NCBI GenBank assembly: GCA_017634455.1
Contig: JAGBNK010000009.1
Span: 1-64,000 of the forward strand
Direction: 5' to 3'
DNA: 64,000 bases
Origin: Lachnospiraceae bacterium
GTDB lineage: Bacteria > Bacillota > Clostridia > Lachnospirales > Lachnospiraceae
Positions 26,889 to 36,703 of this stretch are shown in pieces. The notes under the pieces were generated by a model. That model ran no database searches and was not told the origin of the DNA. It saw only the letters and a program-made list of their open reading frames with translations. The first letter of the stretch is position 1, and the number at the start of each line of letters is the position of its first letter. The translations under genes and the position numbers were made by a program.

Positions 26889-26890
26889 GA

Positions 26891-27934
26891 TTAATCACCT
26901 TTCTGCTCTTTCGAAATATGTTTTCTTCTAAGCTGTCCACAGGCTCCGTCAATATCCCGGCCCATTTCCCTTCTAATAGTAACATTTATTCCATATTTTT
27001 CAAGTTTATTTTTAAATGCGTGCACCGCCTCATTAGAGGATTGCACATAATCTCTCTCCTTGATTGGGTTCACAGGAATGAGATTTACATGACAGTTTAT
27101 CCCTTTAATTAACTCTGCCAATTCAGCTGCATCTGAATTGCTGTCATTGACTCCTGCCACCAGACTATACTCAAAGGTTATTCGTCTACCTGTCTCACCA
27201 AAATAATATCTGCAGGCATCCACAGCCTCGTGAATATCATATTTATTGGCCACCGGCATAAGCTCCAATCTCTTGGCCTGATTTGGAGCATGTAGAGACA
27301 GTGCCAGAGTTATTTGAAAATGATAAGAAGCAAGTTCCTTGATCTTTGGAACAATGCCGCATGTTGATACTGTAATATTTCTCTGGCTCAAGTTAGCTCC
27401 TCTCTCATCAGACAGAAGCTTAATAAATGTAATTATATTATCAAAATTGTCCATGGGTTCCCCTGTGCCCATTACAACCACATTGGAAACCTTCTCACCT
27501 GTATCTCTCTCAATAGAATAAATCTGATCCAATATCTCTGCAGGAGTGAGATTTCTCTCTAAGCCATCAAGAGTAGAAGCACAGAATCTACATCCCATGC
27601 GGCATCCCACCTGTGAAGATACACATACTGAATTACCATGCTTGTATCTCATAAGCACACTCTCTATCACATTGCCATCAGCTAGGGCAAATAGATATTT
27701 TCTGGTTCCATCTTCCTTGGAAATCTGACAATCCACCTGTGTCAGAGCTGTATAAATGCAGTTCTCCTGAAGCTTATGTCTCATGTCCTTGGAGAGATTG
27801 GTCATATCATCAATAGATGCCACCTTATGGACATGCATCCACTGAAAGAGCTGCTTGCCTCGAAAAGACTTCTCACCTATAGATGTCATATATTCAATTA
27901 CATCATCATATTCCATGGATTTAATATCTATCAT
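26891..27934 (-). CDS. rlmN: 23S rRNA/tRNA adenine-C2 methyltransferase RlmN
   Basis: A radical-SAM methylase of A2503 in 23S rRNA and A37 in some tRNAs. The 4Fe-4S cluster site is CRFCAST (about 109-115, in GCRMGCRFCAST). The methyl-carrying Cys is in GACGQL near the C-terminus, and GTGEPMDNFDN is the SAM-binding stretch. At 347 residues it has the usual length. The ribosome site is weak, so translation is probably coupled to rsmB, which ends five bases upstream. Confidence 0.95.
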   Translation of the reverse strand: MIDIKSMEYDDVIEYMTSIGEKSFRGKQLFQWMHVHKVASIDDMTNLSKDMRHKLQENCIYTALTQVDCQISKEDGTRKYLFALADGNVIESVLMRYKHGNSVCVSSQVGCRMGCRFCASTLDGLERNLTPAEILDQIYSIERDTGEKVSNVVVMGTGEPMDNFDNIITFIKLLSDERGANLSQRNITVSTCGIVPKIKELASYHFQITLALSLHAPNQAKRLELMPVANKYDIHEAVDACRYYFGETGRRITFEYSLVAGVNDSNSDAAELAELIKGINCHVNLIPVNPIKERDYVQSSNEAVHAFKNKLEKYGINVTIRREMGRDIDGACGQLRRKHISKEQKGD

Positions 27935-27939
27935 TTATC

Positions 27940-29244
27940 TTATGCTCTTTCCATCAGTGCAAAGAAGAAACCATCCTGTTCGCCCTTCTTTGGTAGAATC
28001 TGACTCTCACTGATCAATTTAAATTCTGTATTATTTTTCAAAAACCATTTTACATTTTCCTGGTTTTCAATCCTGCCTATAGTACATGTGGAATATATAA
28101 TTCTGCCACCATGCTTCACATATTTAGATGCATTATATAATATCTGTCTCTGAAGTTCAGAAAGCTGTCTAAGCTGCTCCATGGACATATGATATTTAAT
28201 ATCCGGCTTGCCGGCTATAACTCCAAGACCAGAACAAGGAGCATCACATATGACCAAATCCGCAGTCTCCACAGCAGACTCATCCAAAACAGTCCCGTCC
28301 CATACAATAGCATCTATATTATTAAGGCCGGACTTGGCAATATTTTCCTCCATAAGCTCAACCTTGTAATCAGATACATCTCTGGCCTGCACATGTCCAG
28401 TGCCAGACATAAGCTCTGCCACATGGAGACTCTTACCTCCAGGAGCTGCACATACATCAATTACATTGCTATTCTCTTTCACCTGTGAAATGAAACCAAT
28501 CATCATGGAGCTTACATCCTGCACATAGAACTTACCATCTGCAAATTCATCAATAGCCATGAGATAATCATAGCCGGATATATAATAGGCTCTGTCCATA
28601 GTCTGAGACTGTCCATCAATAACAATCTGCACAGGCTCCACAACTATACCCTGACTCTCCAGAGATTCCTTCAATGCTTCCATGGATATTAAATCTATAT
28701 TCACGCGTATACAGGTCTTCTTTTCAGCCAACAAAGCCTCAAGGACTTCCTCCACAGTATCCCCATCAAACTGTTCCTGCCAGTAATCTATAATCCACTG
28801 AGGCATAGAATATTTCACACTCAATCCCTCATAGGATATATCCTTCTTGCTTCTGGAAATATTTCTAAGTATTCCATTAACAAAACCAGACAAACCGCCT
28901 AAGCCTCTCTTCTTCACAAGCTTCACTGCCTCATTGCAGATTGCCGAATCTGGCACACCATCCATGTACAGAATCTGGTAGGTGCTAAATCTCAGCACCG
29001 TTCGAATGAGGGGCTTCATCTTGCGAACCTTGGGTTTCTTCACAAAGGAGTCAATGACATAATCTAATTGAATCAATCTCTCCACTGTGCCCTCTGATAC
29101 TCTTGTGATAAATGCTCTCTGCTGCTTATCCAAATATTGATATTTCATCAACGCAGCAGACAAAACAAGGTGAGTATACCCACCTTGTTCCAAAATCTCG
29201 TCCAATATATCAAGTATTATTTCTCTCTGGTTTGGTTCTGCCAA
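27940..29244 (-). CDS. rsmB: 16S rRNA (cytosine-967-C5)-methyltransferase RsmB
   Basis: Methylates C967 of 16S rRNA. An N-terminal NusB-like helical domain (about 1-140) is followed by a SAM-dependent methyltransferase with VIDVCAAPGGKSLHVAELM (about 262). The two catalytic Cys are in CDAPCSGLG and YSTCTI. Start is TTG at 29244 with AGGAG seven bases upstream. The gene begins 11 bp after the fmt stop. Confidence 0.94.
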   Translation of the reverse strand: MAEPNQREIILDILDEILEQGGYTHLVLSAALMKYQYLDKQQRAFITRVSEGTVERLIQLDYVIDSFVKKPKVRKMKPLIRTVLRFSTYQILYMDGVPDSAICNEAVKLVKKRGLGGLSGFVNGILRNISRSKKDISYEGLSVKYSMPQWIIDYWQEQFDGDTVEEVLEALLAEKKTCIRVNIDLISMEALKESLESQGIVVEPVQIVIDGQSQTMDRAYYISGYDYLMAIDEFADGKFYVQDVSSMMIGFISQVKENSNVIDVCAAPGGKSLHVAELMSGTGHVQARDVSDYKVELMEENIAKSGLNNIDAIVWDGTVLDESAVETADLVICDAPCSGLGVIAGKPDIKYHMSMEQLRQLSELQRQILYNASKYVKHGGRIIYSTCTIGRIENQENVKWFLKNNTEFKLISESQILPKKGEQDGFFFALMERA

Positions 29245-29255
29245 ATCTAAATCTC

Positions 29256-30224
29256 CTATCCCAAGACAGTATGCTGCTCTATTCCATGTCCTCTCAAATA
29301 GTCCGCAACTGTCATTCTCTTCTTGCCTTCTAACTGCACTTCCTGCATAAGCAATATGTCGCCATTACATTTTACAGCAATAGAATCCTTGCCTGTCCAG
29401 ATAACTTCTCCAGGATTGCTTTCCTCAATATCCGACACAGATATTCCAGTTTCATTTGCCATATCTTCATAAGAAGAAACAGCTGCCTTCCACACCTTCA
29501 AAGTTTTGCCATTTAATCTGGTAAATGCACTAGGCCATGGATTCAATCCTCTAATGAGACGCTCAAGTTCCTCTGCACTCTTTTCAAAATCCATCTCACC
29601 CATGGATTTCTTGATCATGCCCACATGGGTTGCCTCATCCTCATTTTGTGGTACAGCCTTCACTGTGCCTGCCTTAAGTCCCTCTATTGTCTCGACACAA
29701 AGCTTACCACCTACAATTGCAAGTCTGTCAAACAGGCTTCCGCCTGTCTCATCCTCAGCCAGCTCAACCTCTTCCTTCAGAAGCATGTCTCCATCATCAA
29801 GTCCCACTCCCATCTGCATGGTTGTGACACCGCTGACCTTGTCTCCATTTATAACAGCCCACTGAATTGGAGCTGCTCCTCTGTATTTAGGCAACAGGGA
29901 AGCATGCACATTGACACATCCTAATGGTGGCATATCCAAAATCGCCTTTGGCAATATCTGGCCAAATGCTGCCACAACAAATACATCTGCCTCATATCCA
30001 CGCAAATATTCAATTGCTTCCTCTTCCTTGATTTTCACAGGCTGATATACTGGCAAATCATGTTCTAAAGCCCATACCTTCACATCAGGAAATTGCATTT
30101 CCTTGCCACGGCCTCTTGGCTTGTCTGGCTGAGTTACCACAAGGACAATCTCGTGACCTGCCTCATATATAGCTTCCAAAGTACTCACTGCAAAATCAGG
30201 AGTTCCCATAAATACTACTTTCAT
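29256..30224 (-). CDS. fmt: Methionyl-tRNA formyltransferase
   Basis: Formylates initiator Met-tRNA. MKVVFMGTPDFAV opens a formyl-transferase domain; the catalytic region reads VNVHASLLPKYRGAAPIQWA (about 106-125) with the essential Asn-His-Asp set (GLDDGDML). The C-terminal tRNA-binding domain runs from about 205. A length of 322 is normal. It follows def by three bases, as in most bacteria. Confidence 0.95.
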   Translation of the reverse strand: MKVVFMGTPDFAVSTLEAIYEAGHEIVLVVTQPDKPRGRGKEMQFPDVKVWALEHDLPVYQPVKIKEEEAIEYLRGYEADVFVVAAFGQILPKAILDMPPLGCVNVHASLLPKYRGAAPIQWAVINGDKVSGVTTMQMGVGLDDGDMLLKEEVELAEDETGGSLFDRLAIVGGKLCVETIEGLKAGTVKAVPQNEDEATHVGMIKKSMGEMDFEKSAEELERLIRGLNPWPSAFTRLNGKTLKVWKAAVSSYEDMANETGISVSDIEESNPGEVIWTGKDSIAVKCNGDILLMQEVQLEGKKRMTVADYLRGHGIEQHTVLG

Positions 30225-30227
30225 ATA

Positions 30228-30704
30228 TTACTCTTCCTCATCTGCGTATTTCACATCATAGAGAGGTCCCTCAACCTTCTCTGTGTACATATGTCCATCC
30301 AGATGCTCAATCTCATGTACCAAAGCTCTGGCAAGAAGTTCTTCACCTTCAATAATATACTCGTTCATTTCCTCATCATATGCTTTGACCTTCACATAAT
30401 TTGGTCTTGTCACATCTCCAGCCTTGCCAGGAAGTGACAGACATCCCTCCTGTCCAGTCTGCTCGCCAGAAGTCTCCAGAATTTCTGGATTAACAAGTAC
30501 AATTGGACCTTCTCCCACATCAATTACTGCAATTCTTTTCAATACTCCAACCTGCGGTGCAGCAAGTCCAACTCCATCTGCGTCATACATTGTCTCAATC
30601 ATATCTTCTATAAGTTCCAATGTTCTGTCATTCATTTCTTTTACAGGACGACATACCTTGGTCAAAACCTCATCACCCTGTATTCTAATCTCTCTAAGTG
30701 CCAT
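30228..30704 (-). CDS. def: Peptide deformylase
   Basis: Removes formyl from nascent proteins. 158 residues with the three motifs of the active family: GVGLAAPQVG (45-54), EGCLSLPG (about 86, zinc Cys) and HEIEHLDG (about 129, zinc His and catalytic Glu). A short acidic C-terminal tail ends in EEE. Ribosome site GGAGAG 7 nt before ATG. An 85-bp gap separates it from priA. Confidence 0.95.
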   Translation of the reverse strand: MALREIRIQGDEVLTKVCRPVKEMNDRTLELIEDMIETMYDADGVGLAAPQVGVLKRIAVIDVGEGPIVLVNPEILETSGEQTGQEGCLSLPGKAGDVTRPNYVKVKAYDEEMNEYIIEGEELLARALVHEIEHLDGHMYTEKVEGPLYDVKYADEEE

Positions 30705-30789
30705 AATATCTCTCCATTCCTATAAATTATTTATGAATATCTAATCAAGACTCCCACTCAAGTCCATTGCGCAATACAATTCAAATCAT

Positions 30790-33024
30790 TTAAAAACCAC
30801 TCATAGGATCAAAATCGAACCATGTGGCTGTATCTGCATATTCTCTGGAATCCAGCAGATATTTCTCCACCTTATCCTTATAGGATATTAGCTTCTCGTA
30901 ATCTCTCTCCTTGATATATATAACCTTGCGGTATACATCATTTAACTTGGCAATGCCTGCATCACTTGGTCCCATACATCTTATTCTGTCAAATGAATTA
31001 TTAAGCAGGGCTACGATAGCATTGGCCTGCCCCAAAGCATGGGATTCATTTTCTGATGTAACTAAAATCAGAAGCATATGTGCAGCCGGCGGATAATCCA
31101 TAAGTCTTCTGTAAGCAATCTCCTGCTTATAGAAGTTCTCATAATCCTGATTAGCTGCAGCAACCACGCTGTAATTATCAGGCTGGTAGGTCTGTATAAC
31201 AACATTTCCCGCCTTATCACCTCTACCTGCACGACCTGCAGCCTGAGTTATAAGCTGAAATGTTCTCTCAGCGCAGTGAAAATCAGATGCATTCAATGAC
31301 ATATCTGCCGCCAGAATTCCCACCAGGGTAACCTCCGGGAAATCATGTCCCTTTACAATCATCTGGGTTCCAATCAGTATATCCGCCTCATGGTTGGCAA
31401 AGGATTTCAATATGTCCTCGTGTCCATGCTTGCCTCTGGTAGTATCCATATCCATACGCACAACTCTTGCTGATGGATATTGAGCTTTCACAATCTCTTC
31501 AACCTTCTGGGTTCCCGCCTTGAAGCCACCGATATATTTGGAGCCACACTCCGGACACACCTTAGGATTTACTGTCTCATATCCACAATAGTGACATTTC
31601 AACTTATTGCCTCCGTGGAGACTTAAGGATACATCACAATGAGGACATTTTATCACATGGCCACAGGCCCTACAAGAAATGAAGCCCATGAGACCACGTC
31701 TGTTAAGGAATAACATAACCTGTTCCCTCTTATTGAGGCGGTCTTCAATTGCCACCTGTAATTTACGACTGAGAATGGAACGGTTGCCTGACATAAGCTC
31801 GTCTCTCAAATCCACAATGTCGCACTGAGGCATTGGTCTATCCATAACTCTATTTTCTAATTTCAGTAATTTATACTCTCCTGCCTGTGCTCTTGTGAAG
31901 CTCTCCACAGAAGGAGTAGCAGAGCCAAGGACTACAGTAGCATCATTCATAGCTGCTCTTGCAATTGCAGTCTCCCTGGCATGATATCTGGGAGCCACCT
32001 CGCTCTTATATGAGCCCTCATGCTCCTCATCAATTATTATAATACCTAAATTTGTAAAAGGTGTGAAAAGAGCACTTCGAGGTCCTACCATAATAGATAT
32101 GTCTCCCGTTTTAGCTCTCTCAAATTGGTCAAATCTCTCTGCAAGTGTCATTCTGGAATTAATGATAGACACCTGATTTCCGAATCTGTTATAGAATCTA
32201 TTTACAGTCTGATAAGTCAGAGCAATCTCTGGAATAAGTACAATGGCACTCTTGCCTCTCCTTAGAGTCTCCTCCAAAAGCTTCATATACACTTCCGTCT
32301 TACCACTGCCTGTAACACCATAGAGTAAATAAGTATTATTGGTATCACCCAAATTCCAATCATTTATCACTGCATCGCAGGCTTTGGCCTGATCTGCATT
32401 CAATACCACATCCTCCTCATTGGTATGCGATACTCTAATTGGATTTCTATATGCTCTCTCACTGACAATTTCTATCCATCCTCTGTCAGCAAAATCTCTG
32501 ATAATACTGCTTGATATTCCCATATCTCCCACAATATAATCCCAGGACAACTGTCCCGCATCCATGAGAGCCTCCAACAATTTCTCCTTTGGAATACTAT
32601 GTCTGGCTCTTGAAACCAAAGCATTGAACTCAACCTGTGCCATTTCCTTAGAAAGCTTAAGCACCACCGTCTTCTTCTCCTTGATGCTCTGCTTCTTCTT
32701 AATTGGGATAACAGTCTTGAGAGCCTGATTCATGGTGGAACCATAATTGCATTTCATCCAGGCAGCCAGCTCAATCAATTGTGATTCAATGGCAATACTG
32801 TCCTTGGCAATTCCTGATATTGGCTTAATCTTGTCTACGCCAAGCTTCGGCTCCTCGCTAATATCCACTACGAAGCCCTTGATCTGTCTGCCACCTTTTC
32901 CAAAAGGAATAATAACCTGAGAACCAGGATGTACCTTGTCCAACAGATTCTCAGGTATTAAATATTGAAAAGTCTTATCCAGTTTTTCTAAAGATATATC
33001 AATTACAATATCCGCAAATTTCAT
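30790..33024 (-). CDS. priA: Primosomal helicase PriA
   Basis: Restarts stalled replication forks by loading the primosome. 744 residues. An N-terminal DNA-binding domain is followed by superfamily 2 helicase motifs: Walker A GVTGSGKTEVY (about 235), DEEH box and GSATPS. A zinc-binding insert has CRACGHVIKCPHC, CHYCG and CPEC, and motif VI is QAAGRAGRG. It starts directly after the murE stop, without a gap. Confidence 0.95.
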   Translation of the reverse strand: MKFADIVIDISLEKLDKTFQYLIPENLLDKVHPGSQVIIPFGKGGRQIKGFVVDISEEPKLGVDKIKPISGIAKDSIAIESQLIELAAWMKCNYGSTMNQALKTVIPIKKKQSIKEKKTVVLKLSKEMAQVEFNALVSRARHSIPKEKLLEALMDAGQLSWDYIVGDMGISSSIIRDFADRGWIEIVSERAYRNPIRVSHTNEEDVVLNADQAKACDAVINDWNLGDTNNTYLLYGVTGSGKTEVYMKLLEETLRRGKSAIVLIPEIALTYQTVNRFYNRFGNQVSIINSRMTLAERFDQFERAKTGDISIMVGPRSALFTPFTNLGIIIIDEEHEGSYKSEVAPRYHARETAIARAAMNDATVVLGSATPSVESFTRAQAGEYKLLKLENRVMDRPMPQCDIVDLRDELMSGNRSILSRKLQVAIEDRLNKREQVMLFLNRRGLMGFISCRACGHVIKCPHCDVSLSLHGGNKLKCHYCGYETVNPKVCPECGSKYIGGFKAGTQKVEEIVKAQYPSARVVRMDMDTTRGKHGHEDILKSFANHEADILIGTQMIVKGHDFPEVTLVGILAADMSLNASDFHCAERTFQLITQAAGRAGRGDKAGNVVIQTYQPDNYSVVAAANQDYENFYKQEIAYRRLMDYPPAAHMLLILVTSENESHALGQANAIVALLNNSFDRIRCMGPSDAGIAKLNDVYRKVIYIKERDYEKLISYKDKVEKYLLDSREYADTATWFDFDPMSGF

Positions 33025-34521
33025 TTACGCTTCCCAGCCCTCGGCTTTTAATTCCTCAACAACCTCAGCCACCAAGACTCTCTCATCCATAGGATACTTC
33101 TTGCCCTTGATTTCCTGGTAATCCTCATGACCCTTGCCAGCAAGTACTATAATATCCTTTTCCATAGCATTCTTGATAGCATATTTGATAGCTTCTCTTC
33201 TGTCTATGATTTCTACATACTCACCTGTAGTCTTGGCAATTCCAGTCTTGATATCATCAATAATTGCCTGTGGCTCCTCGAATCTAGGATTATCAGATGT
33301 AATAATTGTAAGGTCTGCAAATCTACCAGACACCTCACCCATCTCAAATCTTCTAAGCTTAGATCTGTTACCACCACAGCCAAAGAGACAGATAAGTCTA
33401 CCTGGTCTGTAGTCCTTCATAGTAGTAAGTAAGCTCTCCAAGCTCATTGCATTGTGAGCATAATCAATCATCAATGTAAATCTGTCACTTACATGAATCA
33501 TCTCAATACGTCCCTTGACCTTGGCATTCTTTAAGGCTGGTGCCATATCCTCAAGAGATACATTGTAGTAATGGCAAATTGCAATAGCAGTAAGTGAATT
33601 ATATACACTGAATTTACCAGGTACATCAACTTCAACCTCACCATTTACCGCACCGCTCACATCATACTGCACACCCAGATATCCTGGCTTGTGAACCAAA
33701 GTTACATTGTCTGCTCTAAGGTCTGCATTTTCTGCAAAACCATAGCTCATAAGCTGACATGTATGACCTTCTATAATATTGGCAAGATGTGGATCATCAG
33801 CATTTACAATACCCATCTTACATTTCTTAAATAATCTGGACTTACACTCCATGTAATCCTCAAATGACGCATGCTCATTTGGTCCAATATGATCCGGCTC
33901 AATATTGGTAAATATACCTACATCAAAAGTAAAGCCATCTACTCTGTGCATCATAAGTCCCTGAGATGACACCTCCATAACTACATGTGTGCATCCAGCA
34001 TCAAGCATCTTTTTGAAATATTCCTGAATAGTATATGACTCAGGAGTAGTATTGGCAGCTGGAATTCTCTCATCACCTATAATAGCCTCAATAGTTCCAA
34101 TCAAACCTACCTTATAGCCTACACCCTCCAATATAGATTTCACCATATAAGTAGTTGTAGTCTTGCCCTTGGTTCCTGTAATTCCAATTACCTGAAGCTT
34201 GTCAGCAGGATAATCAAAATAAGCAGCTGACAGGAAAGCCTGAGCTTCTCTTGTGTCACTTACCTTTACGATGACAGGATTCAGCGCCTTCGCTTTGTCG
34301 CTCAATTCAATATCATCCTGAATAACTAATACCCTGACACCCTTTTCCACAACTTCGCTGGCAGCACTATGTCCGTCAAAGGATGCTCCCTTGATACAGA
34401 TATATAAGCAACCTTCTTCAACCTTTCTGCTGTCACTTGTCAAGCTTGTGATTTCTCCACTTAATTCCCCTTGTTTTAACTCATAGTCAAGTTTTTCAAA
34501 TAATTGTTTTACGTCTTTCAT
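33025..34521 (-). CDS. murE: UDP-MurNAc-tripeptide ligase MurE, meso-DAP type
   Basis: Adds the third amino acid to the peptidoglycan precursor. 498 residues with the Mur-ligase P-loop GITGTKGKTTTTYM (about 113) and the central DNPR motif (SDNPRFEEP, about 408), which in the family indicates meso-diaminopimelate rather than lysine. This is consistent with a DAP-type Clostridial wall. First gene of the operon that continues into priA, def and fmt; a palindromic repeat lies just upstream. Confidence 0.94.
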   Translation of the reverse strand: MKDVKQLFEKLDYELKQGELSGEITSLTSDSRKVEEGCLYICIKGASFDGHSAASEVVEKGVRVLVIQDDIELSDKAKALNPVIVKVSDTREAQAFLSAAYFDYPADKLQVIGITGTKGKTTTTYMVKSILEGVGYKVGLIGTIEAIIGDERIPAANTTPESYTIQEYFKKMLDAGCTHVVMEVSSQGLMMHRVDGFTFDVGIFTNIEPDHIGPNEHASFEDYMECKSRLFKKCKMGIVNADDPHLANIIEGHTCQLMSYGFAENADLRADNVTLVHKPGYLGVQYDVSGAVNGEVEVDVPGKFSVYNSLTAIAICHYYNVSLEDMAPALKNAKVKGRIEMIHVSDRFTLMIDYAHNAMSLESLLTTMKDYRPGRLICLFGCGGNRSKLRRFEMGEVSGRFADLTIITSDNPRFEEPQAIIDDIKTGIAKTTGEYVEIIDRREAIKYAIKNAMEKDIIVLAGKGHEDYQEIKGKKYPMDERVLVAEVVEELKAEGWEA

Positions 34522-34582
34522 TTTTAACCCTCTATATTTTCATTTATATTTTACACATGTTATTTATCTGTTAAATAGTCTA

Positions 34583-34718
34583 GCCTGAGAGAGAGAATTA
34601 TGTCTTCGCAAGAACGTGGATAACGCCAGCACTTAATGAGCCCTCAGGCGAATTTAGTACTGCTGCGTTATCCCCGTAGCGAGAGCGTTCTTAAGAAGAC
34701 ATAATCTCTCGAACAGGC
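34583..34718. repeat. 136-bp ERIC-like palindromic repeat, copy B
   Basis: The second copy, inverted relative to that at 21983-22118 and of the same total length. Its core matches copy A almost base for base over about 88 bp. Its outer arms differ from copy A but still pair with each other (GCCTG...CAGGC; GAAGACAT with ATGTCTTC), and the apex is GCC-TGAG-GGC. It lies between the pyrI terminator and the murE promoter region. Confidence 0.9.
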
Positions 34719-34740
34719 AAAGTTTACTCATTTCTTTTGA

Positions 34741-34779
34741 ATACATGAACCCCTGCCTAGAATTTGCAAGACAGGGGTT
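34741..34779 (-). terminator. pyrBI terminator
   Basis: AACCCCTG (34748-34755) pairs with CAGGGGTT (34772-34779), five bases past the pyrI stop. The following T-tract is poor. Confidence 0.6.
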
Positions 34780-34783
34780 AATA

Positions 34784-35209
34784 TTAGCAGCCATATTTCT
34801 CTTCGCAATATTTACAGCGATATACTTCATTCTCTTCATCTGTGAGAATAAAGATCTGATCTAATTCCTGCTCAATTGATGTAATACATCTAGGATTCTT
34901 GCAGGCAATTACATTCTTGATTTGCTTAGGTAATTGCAGAACCTTCTTGTCTACAATCTCATCATGCTGAATTACATTTACTGTAATATTGTGATCTATA
35001 TATCCCAAAATATCTAAATCAATTGCATCAATAGGACATTCTACCTTGATAATGTCCTTGGTACCCATCTTCTTGCTCTCCACATTCATGATAATAGCAA
35101 CGGTACCATCAAATTGATTCAGCTTCAAATCGTGATAGATTTGCATGCTCTCTCCAGCTTTAATATGGTCTAAAACAAATCCCTCATGGATTCCACTAAT
35201 ATTTAACAT
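34784..35209 (-). CDS. pyrI: Aspartate carbamoyltransferase regulatory subunit
   Basis: Binds nucleotides and zinc and makes the PyrB catalytic trimers responsive to CTP/ATP. 141 residues: an N-terminal allosteric domain, then a zinc domain with CKNPRC (about 108) and [12 protein letters not shown] at the end, supplying four Cys. It overlaps the pyrB stop by seven bases, so the two are translationally coupled. Confidence 0.93.
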   Translation of the reverse strand: MLNISGIHEGFVLDHIKAGESMQIYHDLKLNQFDGTVAIIMNVESKKMGTKDIIKVECPIDAIDLDILGYIDHNITVNVIQHDEIVDKKVLQLPKQIKNVIACKNPRCITSIEQELDQIFILTDEENEVYRCKYCEEKYGC

Positions 35210-36123
35210 ACTCCCACCTCCAACAATGTAAGTATAAGTGCCATTCGTATATAGACTCCATTCTGCGCCTGTTTGAAGTAGGCAGCTCTAGGATCATCAT
35301 CAACCTCAACTGAAATCTCGTTTACACGAGGCAGTGGGTGAAGCACCATCATATCGTCTTTAGCCAGAAGCATCTTCTCATTTGTCAAAATATAGAAGTC
35401 CTTCATTCGCAGGTAATCTTCCTCATTGAAGAATCTCTCCCTCTGAACTCTTGTCATATACAAGATATCCAACTCAGGCATGGCATCCTCAAGCTTCTCA
35501 ATTTCCACATACTCGATGCCATTTTTCTCCAATACATCCTCTCGAATATACTCAGGTACTCTCAGTTCTTCAGGACTAATGAGAACAAATTTAATATTTG
35601 GATATCTAACCAACGCATTGATTAGAGAATGAACTGTTCTACCAAATTTCAAATCTCCACATAAGCCAATTGTCATATTACCTATCTCGCCCTTCAGTGA
35701 ACGAATGGTATATAAATCTGTAAGTGTCTGAGTTGGATGTTGATGACCACCATCACCGGCATTGATAACCGGAATAGATGAATGAAGAGATGCCACGAGT
35801 GGAGCACCTTCCTTTGGATGTCTCATGGCACATATATCTGCATAGCAGGATATTACGCGAATTGTATCAGATACGCTCTCACCTTTGGCAGCTGAGCTAC
35901 TATCGGCACTAGAAAAACCGAGAACTGAACCTCCCAAATTTAACATTGCGGCTTCAAAGCTAAGTCTCGTTCTCGTACTTGGCTCATAAAAACAAGTCGC
36001 CAGTTTCTTTCCATTGCAGCTCTGGGAGTACTTCTGAGTGTTCCCCTGAATGTCGTCTGCTAAGTCCATAAGTTGCTCTAATTCCTCTGTGGTAAAGTCC
36101 AGAGGGCTCATAAGATGACGCAT
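35203..36123 (-). CDS. pyrB: Aspartate carbamoyltransferase catalytic subunit
   Basis: Condenses carbamoyl phosphate and aspartate in pyrimidine synthesis. 306 residues with the carbamoyl-phosphate loop [13 protein letters not shown] (about 46-58), [12 protein letters not shown], the [11 protein letters not shown] motif (about 127) and [14 protein letters not shown] lies upstream of the ATG. No PyrR-type attenuator or uracil-sensitive leader is evident in the 140-bp upstream region. Confidence 0.95.
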   Translation of the reverse strand: MRHLMSPLDFTTEELEQLMDLADDIQGNTQKYSQSCNGKKLATCFYEPSTRTRLSFEAAMLNLGGSVLGFSSADSSSAAKGESVSDTIRVISCYADICAMRHPKEGAPLVASLHSSIPVINAGDGGHQHPTQTLTDLYTIRSLKGEIGNMTIGLCGDLKFGRTVHSLINALVRYPNIKFVLISPEELRVPEYIREDVLEKNGIEYVEIEKLEDAMPELDILYMTRVQRERFFNEEDYLRMKDFYILTNEKMLLAKDDMMVLHPLPRVNEISVEVDDDPRAAYFKQAQNGVYIRMALILTLLEVGVC

Positions 36124-36161
36124 ATCTTAACCTCCTATATCGCTAATCGCTCTTAGCAATA

Positions 36162-36190
36162 ATGATATAATAATCAGAACCTATTTTCAA
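36162..36190 (-). promoter_or_regulatory. pyrBI promoter
   Basis: Minus-strand TTGAAA (36190-36185), a 17-bp spacer and TATCAT (36167-36162), about 40 bp upstream of pyrB. A short hairpin GCTAAGAGCGATTAGC lies in the leader. Confidence 0.6.
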
Positions 36191-36223
36191 GATTACCATT
36201 TTTAATTTTAATATTTATCCATG

Positions 36224-36265
36224 TAAAAAAAGCACAGGGACATATCAAATTTATTCCCTATGCTT
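36224..36265 (-). terminator. Terminator of the TOMM cluster
   Basis: AAGCACAGGGA (36230-36240) pairs with TCCCTATGCTT (about 36255-36265), followed by TTTTTTTACATGG on the minus strand. It ends the cluster and isolates it from pyrBI. Confidence 0.85.
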
Positions 36266-36701
36266 AAATTTTATTTTTAAATTTATCCCTCATTCGTAAT
36301 CTTTTATTTATCTCTATAACCAACTTGTGATTCTTTATATATCCAACAAATAAATATAATAAAGCAAGAATAAGCTGAAAACAAATAAGAATTATATTAT
36401 ATACAGTATTATCTTTTATAAACCACCCAAAATAATATGCTATTAAACCAAAAACAAATGAACCAATTAACATTTGAACAATAATTTTAAGTATTAATGG
36501 TATCCTTTTTATATAATATATAAATGACGGCAAAGAATATCCTAGGCTCACCCCTATTGTACCAAGAAGCAGTTTTAATAAGCTCCAATTGTTTGTATAA
36601 AACACTCCGCCATTTGCCATTTCATAAACTATCAAATTAAATACTATTATAAAAACAGCATATTGCATTCCTTTTTTAATATTATGGTATAACGCATTCA
36701 T
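36264..36701 (-). CDS. DUF3021-type four-helix membrane protein
   Basis: About 145 residues with four predicted membrane helices, matching the small DUF3021 family that is usually encoded next to a LytTR regulator. There it is thought to keep the regulator inactive at the membrane. ATG at 36701 is preferred because GGGG lies eight bases before it; an earlier ATG inside the lytTR gene is possible. It is the last gene of the TOMM cluster. Confidence 0.75.
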   Translation of the reverse strand: MNALYHNIKKGMQYAVFIIVFNLIVYEMANGGVFYTNNWSLLKLLLGTIGVSLGYSLPSFIYYIKRIPLILKIIVQMLIGSFVFGLIAYYFGWFIKDNTVYNIILICFQLILALLYLFVGYIKNHKLVIEINKRLRMRDKFKNKI

Positions 36702-36703
36702 AA

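Noticed and set aside
34654-34839. 61-aa minus-strand ORF near pyrI
   Set aside because: It consists of palindrome copy B and the pyrI terminator and has no ribosome site.
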